64,000 bases of DNA from positions 436,480-500,479 of the forward strand of contig NC_061816.1 in NCBI RefSeq assembly GCF_021462225.1, in the 5' to 3' direction. The translations under genes were made by a program, and so were the position numbers. Origin of the DNA: Girardinichthys multiradiatus (Eukaryota; Chordata; Actinopteri; Cyprinodontiformes; Goodeidae). The notes beneath the pieces were generated by a model. That model worked only from the letters and a program-made list of their open reading frames with translations. It did no database searches and was not told the origin of the DNA. This document shows, piece after piece, positions 11,301 through 23,300 of this stretch (the first letter of the stretch is position 1; each line of letters starts with the position of its first letter).

Positions 11301-14300
11301 CGGAGGTTGAACCTGGTGAAACACCTGTGGTAGAAGGAACTTCACCAGGAACATCAACAGTAGGACCTTCTGAGGAGGCCACTAAAGGTTCCACTTCTAA
11401 ATATTTAGGGGAAACCAACAATGGGAACTTCCCGGACCTATCAGTACGACCTTATGAAGAAGAAGGCAACTTCCTGGGAAACAGTGGCTTTGTGGGAGAA
11501 GATGGCGAGGAGAACTCGGTAAGGAGATGTAGAATAGTTACCAATGATTGGTTAAAATCCGTGTTTACACCATCATCAGATCATCATCTGGGTATCTTCT
11601 GTGTTTTTAGATTGGGAATGAGATATTTGAGACGCTGCTGAGATCCCCACGGCCCCTGAAGGACCATGTGGTGGAGATGCGGATCAAACTGAAAGGAGAA
11701 ACCTACAACGATGCTCTGAGAGACCCGAGCAGCTTTGAGTACCAGCAGCTGGCCAGACAGTTCAAACGCAAGGTGAGCATCAGTCGCAGAGCAGCTGGGT
11801 ATGTTTAGGAAGGCGTTGTCATGGAGATGGATGAACTTCAAGCTTTAATGGTCAGATCTGTATCAGCAGCTAATGTCATAAGGGTCAGGGGTCAATGAAC
11901 TAACAATAAGCATGAAACTGACTGAGAACAAACTCAGTCAGTTTCTTTAAAAAGACAACTCTTCTAGACTGTTCTGATCCTTTCTGTGGACATCAACATC
12001 TACTGAGACTGCCCTGTGTTGTTATCATCTTCTTGTTGTGAAGCAGGGCTTCCTGCCTCGTCCTCTTTATTTCTCTCTCTGACGTCCACAACACCCACTC
12101 AGTACCAAACCGACCCGTTTGCGGTTTCCCTCCAACTGCAGACTCATGAGTTTGGCTCCAGTTTAAAAGCCTTGCCTGATTTTCACGCTTTAAGTTTCTT
12201 CATGCCTTACAGCTCAGTTTGCTGTGCACTGCCAGGGAGCAGCTATACGAGCTGCAGAGGCTGCAGCGGGGAACATACAGTATACGAGCGGTGACTCACC
12301 TCGAGCCGCTGGAAAAAGCAGGACTGCCAGGAAAGCAGAGCGGAGCGTCGGTGTGTTCCCGCTCCACTGGGAGGTTTTTGGGCCGAGCTCCATGTTAGTG
12401 ACGCTGGAAACCAGTTTATGGTTTGAGGGTCAGGGTCTTTAATAAGGGAATATGAAGTGAAAAACTGCACTAATAGAAGCAGCAGAAGAAGAAGAGGGCA
12501 GCCACGGGTCACCGAGACCCAAAATCTGTGTTTTTACCTCCAGATAAAGATTTGTGCAGCAGATTTCACCCAGTAAAGTAAGTGTCATATTCTCATTGCT
12601 ACCTCTGGAGGACCTTTAGCCATCTTTCCTCCACTCAAATTACTTGGTGCTTCACCTTTAAATAGTTTGAATTCATCCCAAACAGTTTTGTCCAGACATG
12701 ATGAGACAAACATCCTGGTAGTGCTTGAAAAGAAGGAAAATGGACCTCCTTCTTGAACTCCTGAACATGTTTCATTCTTCATCCTAAATGCTTCTTCATT
12801 TTGGTGATGACCTTTGAAGCTTTTATTGGTTAATTAAAGCAAATGAGTTGATCTTTGATCAGTTACAGTTCAAAGTCTGAGTAGGTCTAACCTTTGGTTA
12901 ATCTGCTGGTTTAAGGTCAATATCTAACAGGACAACGAGCTTCATTAATGACCTTCTTATCCTGGTCTGTAGAGAGCAGCAGGGTTTAACTCCTGGTTGT
13001 CCATTGTTTCTTCTGACAGGTTGAAGATGCCTTTGAGAGGCTGCCAGGCTTCAAGAACATCGACATTATTGAATTCAGGTACAGTTTAATTGGCTTGGAT
13101 TACAGCTGATCTTTAAGGAGTCATTTTTAAAAGCAAAGTTCATTAAAAGCAACTTTAAAAGTGACCTTTACTCCAGTTTGTTGCTCAGACGTTCAAACCA
13201 GGTTGTCGTTGTAAATATGAATCTGTAGCTGGTTAAATAAAATAAAAAAAATAAAATGGTTCTTTCTATATTTTATGGATCTGTCTGGTTTCTGCTTGTT
13301 CATATGTTGCTTTGTTTGTGTTTTCAGGCCTCAGAAGGACCTGCAGAGGTAAGGTTTTATTTCCATTCTGAGTGAAGGTTCTTGGTTGGTCTTTAACTCC
13401 CACACAGGTTCATTAGGACTTTGCACAGCTGGGCTAACCTGTAATCCTGCAACATCTCAAGCCTTCACAAACTCTTCATTTCTGGGAGTTTTGTGGTTTC
13501 ACCTCTGCAGAAGGATTAGATGGACCTGACATCTTGTAAAGCTTCATGGGTGACTTAACCCCTGACTCCTGTCTGACAGGAACCATGCTTAAAGCCCCTC
13601 CAGCTGACTGTGAAGGTGTAAACCCTGCAGAGAAATTCAGCCTGAAAACCAGGGAAGCCTCAATAACTTGATGCACCAGGTCTGGTCCTCTGGAGTTCAC
13701 AGCAAGTTAACACGACGTTCCCGTTGAAGGTTCCTGCTCCTAATGGGCTTTGGGAATCAGATTTCTGGCTTAAAGAAGGATGCTCCTATGGACTATCCTC
13801 TGGAGGTCCCTTCACCCACCTGTCGCAGTAAATAACAGGTCTGCCGCTCCTCTTTCTGCTTAATGTCCTCATCAATAGTCAGTCAGTGGCTCTTAAGTGG
13901 GATAAGTCGCTCGGCGGCCACCTGCAGCTGTCGCAGGATTACTGTAAAGCTTTATGACAAGCTCTCTGCTCTCGCTGCTCCTTCAAACCGCCTGCAGTCT
14001 TCACAGACCATCCATGAGGTCACCAGGTTCTGCTCAGGATGAAGAATAAAACACAGACCATAAACAGGTCGTAAGATGAGGCACGGAGGCTCAGACCAGA
14101 GGGTCTAAAACAGGACATCTTCGATCCGATGGAGGCCCGTCTCAGTGCTTTACAGTAAATCCATTCAGGCTGGATTTTCTCTGTTAATGAGCTTCTTTAC
14201 TCTGACCAGAAGAGAGCTAGTGGGGTCCTAAACAATGTGTTTTAGTTGCCAGCTTCCTGAGGCCCCTGCTCTGTCGGTTCCAGTAAAACACTCGTACCAA

Positions 14301-17300
14301 GCAGCTTTGCAGCCAGTCCACTATCTTTGTAAAAGACATTCATGTTGAGCTGTTTCCTGACTTTGTGTAAGCAACCACAAAATGCTGTTTCTTTCAATTT
14401 CCTGACAATAAATGCCTCCTGAAGTTTCTGTTGTTTGCTGATAGGTTCTTCATTACTTCTAAATGATTTGATTTTATGTTTATTTTTACGTCCCACGCTA
14501 AATGAACGCCTCCTGGGATTTATTCTGGTCCCATCAGGGGTCTGGTGGTCCAGGTGCACTATGCTATCATTTTGGAGGTGGAGGTGGACAGTGGTGGCAT
14601 CTCCAACGACACTCTGGACTTCATCACTCTGCAGAACAACCTGGTGGAGAGGAGCTTCCTTGGAGTTGCTGAGCAACCCACAGTCATCTACACGATCACA
14701 GATTTCCGTAACTTCATCACTGAGGCACTGCACAAAGACAAGTTCCTGACCAACAGCAGCCTGGAGGTCCTAGAGCACGGTAGTTTGCTCTCTGGTGAAA
14801 ATAACAAAGAGCTAAACTTGGTTTCCGCTGTAAGAAATGTTGTTGTGTTTGAAGCAGGGAACGTGCTGCCTTCTGTGAAACCTACGAGTAAACCAGCTGA
14901 TGTTTATGATAACATGGTGAGTTGAACATTTTCTGAAAAGCATGCTTTTCCAAATCAAACTCATGTCAGACTGGTAAACATGGGTTTAAATGAGCAGAAA
15001 CTGAATGATGCCTGCTTGTTTTCAGGACAACATCCTCGCGGCAGAGAAGCCTCCTGATGCTCCGCTCCATGAGGCAAACACCGACAATGCTTTCCTCAAG
15101 AAGGAAGACTTCCTGTTTAATACCATGGGGCAGTTGAAAGGTCCACAGAGTGAGGTGGTGAGTGAAAATGACGTCTTCTTATTCGACGAAAGCACAACTC
15201 CTTCACAGACTGCCAAAGTCCAGGAAAAGACCGTGGACCTGGAGTCACTGGCTAAAAACAGTAAGTAATATCTCTGTCTGAACAAAATAAGGTGATGAAG
15301 TCATGAAGTTTAGAACCAAGAACATCAGCAAAAACTCCGTTTTCTGCAAAAAGACAAGAGAAAATGTTCCAAAATCTGGATATGAAGACGGTACAAGTAG
15401 ATGATGGATGTCCATGTGTCTCTCTACTTCACAGATGGTGGAAACATTGAAGATGAGGGATTCCTTCTCACTATTTCTGCTAACGCTGTAGATGATCACC
15501 AGGTGGAAGACCAAACGGTGGGTCCTGAAGGTCCTGCAGTCAGCATACCTCCTACAGTTAAAGCTCCAACACCCTCTGAGGCCACATTTGATCTCGGATC
15601 TGGCTCTGGTTTCTCTGGAGATGCTCAGGAGTCTTATGCCTCGTCTTGGGACACTACAGAAACATCTCACGTCAATCATGACAGGGGAGTCAATAGCCAG
15701 GATGTTCTACCACCACCGGACCTGGAGATGGATACAGATGATGAGATAGCTGCTGTGGAACCATCAACCACTGAAATTGCTGACTTGTTTGAAAAGGGAG
15801 AAGAATCTGCTGCTTCTGAACAATCTTTTTTGGATGAACACACAGAGAAACCTTCTCTGGATAAAGTCCTCGAGACGCCACTCAGCACAGTTCCACAAGA
15901 CCTGACCGTGGGGCAAGTGCTTCTACCTTCCACTCAGGAAACCGTGACTGCGGACCTTTCTGTGCAAACTGTAGAAGCTTCTGGTTTCCATGAGGACTAC
16001 TCTCTAATTGATCCTCAGACCTCTGCAGTTTCAGTTATGGCTTCTTCTGAACCTAGAAGTTGGACTCCAGTTGATTCTGGCATCAGGCGTCAAGACTCTA
16101 CTGAAAGTGTTGAAGAAACTACTGACAGAGAATCAGAGGTTCAAGATGTTAGAGTCGTCTCAGAATCAACAAAAGAGATGAGGAATGAGGAAGTTGTCGT
16201 GCCTGAAGCTCCACCAACTGTGGACTTACCATCGTTTGTTGAAATCCAGGCAGTTACAGTCAGTGAATTCAGCTTTGAAACAGCCACTGGTAAGCCAGAG
16301 CAAGTTGAGGTCCTGGTTGAAACATCGGATCCACCTCTCCCAGAAAAAAGAGCACCTAACAAAATCGAGATTCTGGAAGAGCAGCATTTAGATACCCCTT
16401 ACTCTACCACTGCAGCGCTCTCAGCTGAAGGTCCAGACCATGACCTGGTTGTGGATCAAGTCATTGTTGTCACTACATCCACAGCATCTCCGGTTCCAAC
16501 TTTACCTGCAGCCTCAGAACTCAGCATCAGCGTTGAACATTCACCTGAAAAGGACTCACCTTTCACACGAGTGTCCAATACAGTGCCAGAAGATGAAGAT
16601 CTCTTTCACCATGAGCATCTAATTCATGATGAGTTCACAGACGTTTCCACAAGCTCCCCTTCCTTAGACATCGCTCAGTCCACATCAGCAGTTGTAGAAA
16701 TGAAAACAGAAAAGGCTCCAACTTATTCTGGAGAGAGGTCTTCAGGTGCTTCAGCACCAGACCAACACCTGGGGACAACCCCAGGAGAGGTTTCAGGAGG
16801 TAAAGCAGAACCTTCAGAAGAGGATGCAAGACCTCCTATAATGAGACCCGAACCTTTCGAAGGAATTGTAAAGCCTTTGGATAAGGACGTACAAATCTTC
16901 AAGCATGAAGTAGAACCTTCTGGAATGGAGGCCAAATTAGAAGGGTTTGAAGTTGAAAAGGAAGGTCCAAAAGACAAAGCTGAACCTCTGGAGAATACTG
17001 AAGCTTTAGAAGGTGATGTCAAAACTTATGGAGTTGAATCCTCAGAAGTGGACATTGAAACTTTGAGTGTGAAAGTTGAAGCTCCTGGTGGAGAAAAACA
17101 AACTCCTCACGAAGATTTAGAATCTTTAACATTGTTAGAACAACCTTTGGAAAATGGAGAAGAATCTTCCAAAAGAGACGCTGAATTTCCAAATGAGGAA
17201 AGACAACATTTCAGTGTGGAAGTGCAACCTTCAGAACAGGAATTAGGGACCTCTAGACCCGAAGAAGAGTCTTTAAAAGGTGAAGTCGAACCTTCTGGAG

Positions 17301-20300
17301 TACAAGAAGAACCTTTTGGAGGAGAAGTACAGTCTTTAGGGGAACTTGAACGTTCAGAAGTAAAAAAAGAGCCTTCTGGAGGAGATGTGGAACCTTTTAA
17401 AGAAACAGTGGAAAGTTCAGAAAAAAGCACGGAACCTTCTGCAGAGGAAGTAGAACCTGGAGAGGAAATAGTGGAACCTTCCAAAGTAAAGGTAGAGCCT
17501 TCTGGAGGAGAAAAGATAACTTCAGATAAAGACATAGAATCTTTAGGCAAAGGAACTGAACCTTCATTAGTGCATGCAGAATCTTCTGATGGAAATTTAG
17601 AACTTCCTGAAGAGGTGCAAATGACACCTTCTGGAGAACAAGGAGAACATCCTGGAATTGAAGTGGAGCCTTCACATGGTAGAATAGAAACAGAACTTTC
17701 TAGAGGAGAAGCAGTAAGCAGTATCCTTCCAACACCATCTTCCTCACAGCCCAAAGTTAATGACAGTTCTTCTATGGTGGAACTCCAGCCTTTTAAGTAT
17801 GACTTCCCTGACATGCCGAGCATCGATGTTAGCATTGATTTATTCCAGTACGGCACTGGGGAGGCTGATGGTGAAAGTAGTGGCTTCTCCAGTGAAGCTC
17901 GGGGTTCAGACCTCGAAGCTTTTCCATTACCGGCCAGGCCGGGCAGAGCTCTGACAGTTTTCTTCAGCTTGAGGGTGACCAACATGGCATTCTCCATGAA
18001 CCTCTTTAACAAAAGCTCCTCAGAGTACAAAGCTCTAGAACAACGGTTCCTACAACTGGTGAGAATTTCAAATAATTACTTTCCATTGAATGGGTTCTCA
18101 AGAAGGACATTCTCCAACCTTTCTTTGTCTTTACTTTACAGTTGGTCCCTTACCTCCAGTCCAATCTAAACAACTTCCAGAACCTAGAGATCCTCAACTT
18201 CAGAAACGGCAGTATAGTTGTAAACAGCAGAATGCGCTTTGGTAAACCAGTTCCCCAAGAGGTTACCAATATCATCTACCTGATTCTGGAGGACTTTGCC
18301 AACACAGCCTATCACACCATGAACCTGGCCATTGACAAGTACTCACTCGATGTTGAATCAGGTAGGACCAGGTCTCCTTAACCAATAAGGTCTTGATGGA
18401 GTAAATACTGGAAGGGTTTTGACTAGAAACTCAAACTATGTTTAGTGGCTTAATGGGGGCTCCCTATAGAACAACTGGTACTGAGACTGAAAGTGTTCAA
18501 ACCAGTTGTCTTCTGCAGCATTGGTGTTTTATGGTAAAGCAACCAAGTATTTTCCTCCAGCAGCAGCAGCTGATTGGTTTGTTGGGTAGGAAACCTCAGT
18601 CATTTGAGCTCTGACCGACCTTTGTCTAGTTCCATACGTTCCATATGGCTGTTTAGCCTAAATGGTCATAAAATGAGGGACAGCGGGCATAGTGGAGTAC
18701 AAGAACGTTTAGTCTGTTAGGCCAAGTTGGTTCTGCAGTTTGTCTGTGCAGCACAGTAGCATCTCAGGGGCCCTTTCACCTGTTCGGATCTGATCTAATA
18801 CCTTGGATAATCCGTCTGGGAGGAACGTGAGCAGCTGCACATCCGATGACTCACTGCAATAGTCAACATCATGTTTGTTTGCCTCCATCTGCCTGAACAC
18901 AAGGTGTTTTCCACCTCTAGTAGTGATTAAAAGCCCATTGGATGAAATTAATGAGGAGTGTTTCAGGTTGTTTAATCTGTCTGATATCATTTATCCAAAA
19001 CATTTTGAACCAAACTTTATTTCCATAAAATAGATCCAGGCAGAACATTTTTGATGTCAAAGGCTCATAGTGAGGAAGATATATTTTATATTTGTAGATG
19101 GTAACTTCATTTAGTATAACTTCTGGAAAACAAAGTATTACTGGATTCTACAAAGTATAAAACCCAGTTTAGTCAGATGTTCAGCTGGATGTGAGAAATG
19201 TTATTTTGAAAGAAATACGAGTGAAAGTCCAACTTATGCTCCTTAGAGCCAGCCCTGGGGAACGATTACCGTACTATGACCCCCAGCAGGTTTCCGGTAC
19301 TGTAGATAATATGAATCTTGTTGGGTTTATGTCGTATTTTACTGCTCCTGATGGTAGAAATGGAATATTATTAGAAGAACTTTAACAGTACGACTGAAAC
19401 TAACGCAAACATGTGTTACTGTCAGATTTGTACTTTTTTTTGGTGCATCTCGGCTCAGCGACGGTGCTTTAATCTGTCTGAGCCATTGTTAGGAGCTCCT
19501 GACTGACTGATCAAGCTAATCTACACCAGTGACTCACTGGGGTCTGAACTCTTCATAATCAGTTTACTCCTCTCATCTTCGCTGTACTCTGCAGACATGT
19601 TTTCCATTGCACAAGCTGCTGCTAAACCTGCCAGGTCACATAGAGGCTGCAGGGCTTGTTAGGGTCACATATGTCGTGTCATAATAACTGCCTAAGAAAG
19701 ACGTCCATTTATTTCTAATCACACCACTTGAACCGTCTGTGGAAATTTGTTGGTAAGGAATGAAATCAAACAAGTTCACCAAACCTTGGTCCAGATTATT
19801 AGAAAGAGGGAATCCACCTTGATGTTTCCTTGGAAATATTACGGTGCCCTTAAACCTGATTTAGTTAAGAGTTAAGAGGTTCTGGTCATGTGCCTGACAT
19901 GTTGGTCCTCTCAGCAGCTAAGGTCTGGACTGGTCTCCAGTGTAGTCTAAAACGTGTCATTGGCTGGTCTTTCATTGGCTGAATCTAATGAACCATAGTT
20001 ATTGTAAACTAGTACCACTCTGAGGTGGCCAGAACGTTTGTCTGGAAGTCCCAGGCTGTAGTCTGGGACCGATGGCCCAGGAGAACATCTCAGGCTGTGA
20101 ATCAAGAGTCAGTTTTAAAAGATTTTGATCTGCATTTTTATTAATGACCTTGGCCTGGTTACAGGGGAAGCAGAAAGTCCTGTTCATGTGTTGCTCACCT
20201 CTACTTGAAAAACCTCCAGCAAAGCATCTTTTACAGACATGTAGAAGCTGGACTGCATGTGTTCTGGATGGATTTAGGTCCTTTCCTGCATTTCTGTGAA

Positions 20301-23300
20301 AACGATTTATTCTTTGCCAGGTGATCGGGCGGATCCGTGTAAGTTCCAGGCCTGTAACGAGTTTTCCAAGTGTATGGTGAATCAGTGGTCGGGTGAAGCG
20401 GAGTGTGTGTGTGACACAGGCTATCTAAGCATTGACGGCTTGCCATGTCAGAGCATCTGTGACGTTCAACACAACTTCTGCCTCAATGACGGCAAATGTG
20501 ACATCATTCCTGGCAAGGGCGCAATCTGCAGGTAAGAGGGGGGGTTTATGTAGCTTGAGGCAAACAGTGAACACCTATAAGTACTCAAGTTGCTCATGTA
20601 GAGTTTTTGTTGTATCTTTCACATTTTCAACATCAATGTGAATTAAATCCTTTGCACTTTGCCACTTTTAGAATGAAGACTGAAGAAATAAAATGAGTAT
20701 TGTATGCGTTTTCTGTTCTAACAGATGAATACAACTGTCTATCTGGTTACTACTTTATGTAACTGTGGAGAGCATTATAATGCATCATTAAAATATTTCT
20801 ATTCTAACAGAAACAGGGTATTTGCAGGGCATTAGTGGAGTATTTCTGTTTGTATTCAGGAGTTTCATGTTTGTAAAAGATTGGATCATCAGCATATATT
20901 TTCCTTTAAAAGAGTAAAAGCAGAGCCCTAAATTAAACAAGTAAAGCTTTTTAAGAGGATATTTTGCAGATTTCACTGGGAATCAAACCTTGGTTTGTTG
21001 CTGCAGGTGTCGTGTTGGGGAGAACTGGTGGTACCGGGGGGAGCACTGCGAGGAGTACGTGTCCGAGCCGCTGGTGGTCGGCATCGCCATCGCCTCGGTG
21101 GCTGGTTTCCTTTTGGTGGCAGGCGGGATCATCTTCTTCCTGGCGAGAACGCTCCGAGAGCAATATGATGGTGAAGATACAGAGGACCCACTAAGGTTAA
21201 TAAAATCTTTGAATTTTTAGGAGCTTATTTAGTCTGATGTAAACAAAATGCATAAAATGAAAAATGTGATCCTTTTACTTTGTAGAAGGCACGAGAGTGT
21301 TCCAACGTTGGAGCGAGCCACAAAGTTCAACCCGATGTTTGAGAGCGACCCGGTCACTGCTCAGTACTACCGTCGCTATGATGACAGCCTGCCCCAGTAC
21401 CACCAGTGCTGTGACTCCACCCTACCTCAGTACTGCTCTACAGACCTGAACAGCGAAGAAATACAGAACATCTGCCAAAGCACCACACTGACTAAAGAGG
21501 TGATGTCATGATATTAATGGGTCTAGGTTTGAAACAAAAGTGACCCAACAATGAACCCCTGTGGAACACCCAAATTAATCAGTAACTCTATTGATATGAG
21601 ATATTTAAATATGTGACAAATTATTAACTGATAGAGTGAAGAAGTTACCCCTCCAAGCTCAAACTATAGTCTTGCAAAAGTATTCAGCCCCCTTGAACTT
21701 TTCAACCTCTTGCCACATTTCAAGCTTCAAACATAAAGATATAAAATTAAAATTTTTTGTGAAGAATCAACAACAAGTGGGACACAATCATGAAGTGGAA
21801 TGAAATTTATTGGATGTGTCAAACTTTTTTAACAAATAAATAACTGAAAAGTGGGGCGTGCAATATTATTCAGCCCCTTTACTTTCAGTGCAGCAAACTG
21901 ACTCCAGAAGTTCAGTGAGGATCTCTGAATGATCCAATGTTGTCCCAAATGACTGATGATGATAAATAGAATCCACCTGTGTGTAATCAAGTCTCCGTAT
22001 AAATGGACCTGCTCTGTTATAGTCTCAGGGTTCTGTTCAAAGTACAGAGAGCATCATGAAGACCAAGGAACACACCAGGCAGGTCCGAGATACTGTTGTG
22101 GAGAAGTTTAAAGCTGGATTTGGATACAAAAAGATTTCCCAAGCTTTAAACATCCCAAGGAGCACTGTGCAAGCAATCATATTGAAATGGAAGGAGTATC
22201 AGACCACTGCAAATCTACCAAGACCCGGCCGTCCCTCTAAACTTTCATCTCGAACAAGGAGAAGACTGATCAGAGATGTAGCCAAGAGGCCCATGATCAC
22301 TCTGGATGAACTGCAGAGATCTACAGCTGAGGTGGGAGAGTCTGTCCATAGGACAACAATCAGTCGTACACTGCACTAATCTGGCCTTTATGGGAGATTG
22401 GCAAGAAGAAAGCCATTTCTCAAAGATATCCATAAAAAGTCTTGTTTAAAGTTTGCTACAAGCCACCTGGGAGACACACCAAACATGTGGAAGAAGGTGC
22501 TCTGGTCAGAAGAAACCAAAATCAAACTGTTTGGTCACAATGCAAAACGATATGTTTGGTGTAAAAGCAACACAGCTCATCACCCTGAACACACCATCCC
22601 CGCTGTCAAACATGGTGGTGGCAGCATCATGGTTTGGGCCTGCTTTTCGTCAGGAGGGACAGGGAAGATTGTCAAAATTGATGAGAAGATGGATGGGTCC
22701 AAATACAGGACCATTCTGGAAGAAAACCTGTTGGAGTCTGCAAGAGACCTGAGACTGGGACGGAGATTTATCTTCCAACAAGACAATGATCCAAAACATA
22801 AAGCCAAATCTATAATGGAATGGTTCACAAATAAACGTATCCAGGTGTTGGAATGGCCTAGTCAAAGTCCAGACCTGAATCCAATGGAGAATCTGTGGAA
22901 AGAGCTGAAGACTGATGTTCATGAACGCTCTCCATCCAACCTCACTGAGCTCCAGCTGTTTTTCAAGGAAGAATCGACAAGAATTTCAGTCTCTCAATGT
23001 GCAAAACTGATAGAGACAAACCTCAAGAGACTTGCAGCTGTAATTGCAGCAAAGGGTGGAGCTACAAAGTATTAATGCAAGGGGGCCGAATAATATTACA
23101 CGCCCCACTTTTCAGTTTTTTATTTGTTAAACAAGTTTGACACATCCAATAAATTTAATTCTACTTTACGATTGTGTCCCACTTGTTGTTGATTCTTCAC
23201 AAAAAATTTGAATTTTATATCTTTATGTTTGAATCCTGAAATGTGGCAAGAGGTTGAAAAGTTCAAGGGGGGGCGAATACTTTCACAAGGCTCTGTGTAT

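Larger units (their letters stand above)
21665..23297 (+). mobile_element. Tc1-like DNA transposon with long terminal inverted repeats, in the last impg2 intron
   Basis: An about 1.63-kb element with terminal inverted repeats of roughly 215 bp. The left end begins near cttgcaaaagtattcagccc. The right end, read in reverse, gives ccttgtgaaagtattcgccc, and internal stretches such as the caacaacaagtgggacacaa region match on both sides. The terminal few bases have drifted, so the TA duplication is not exact. Inside is a single-exon transposase gene in the same orientation as impg2. Confidence 0.92.

Noticed and set aside
21530..21570. Phrase aatgaacccctgtggaacac, with similar strings near 54270 and 54560
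   Set aside because: Recurrent short strings possibly from an old repeat; too short to support a feature.
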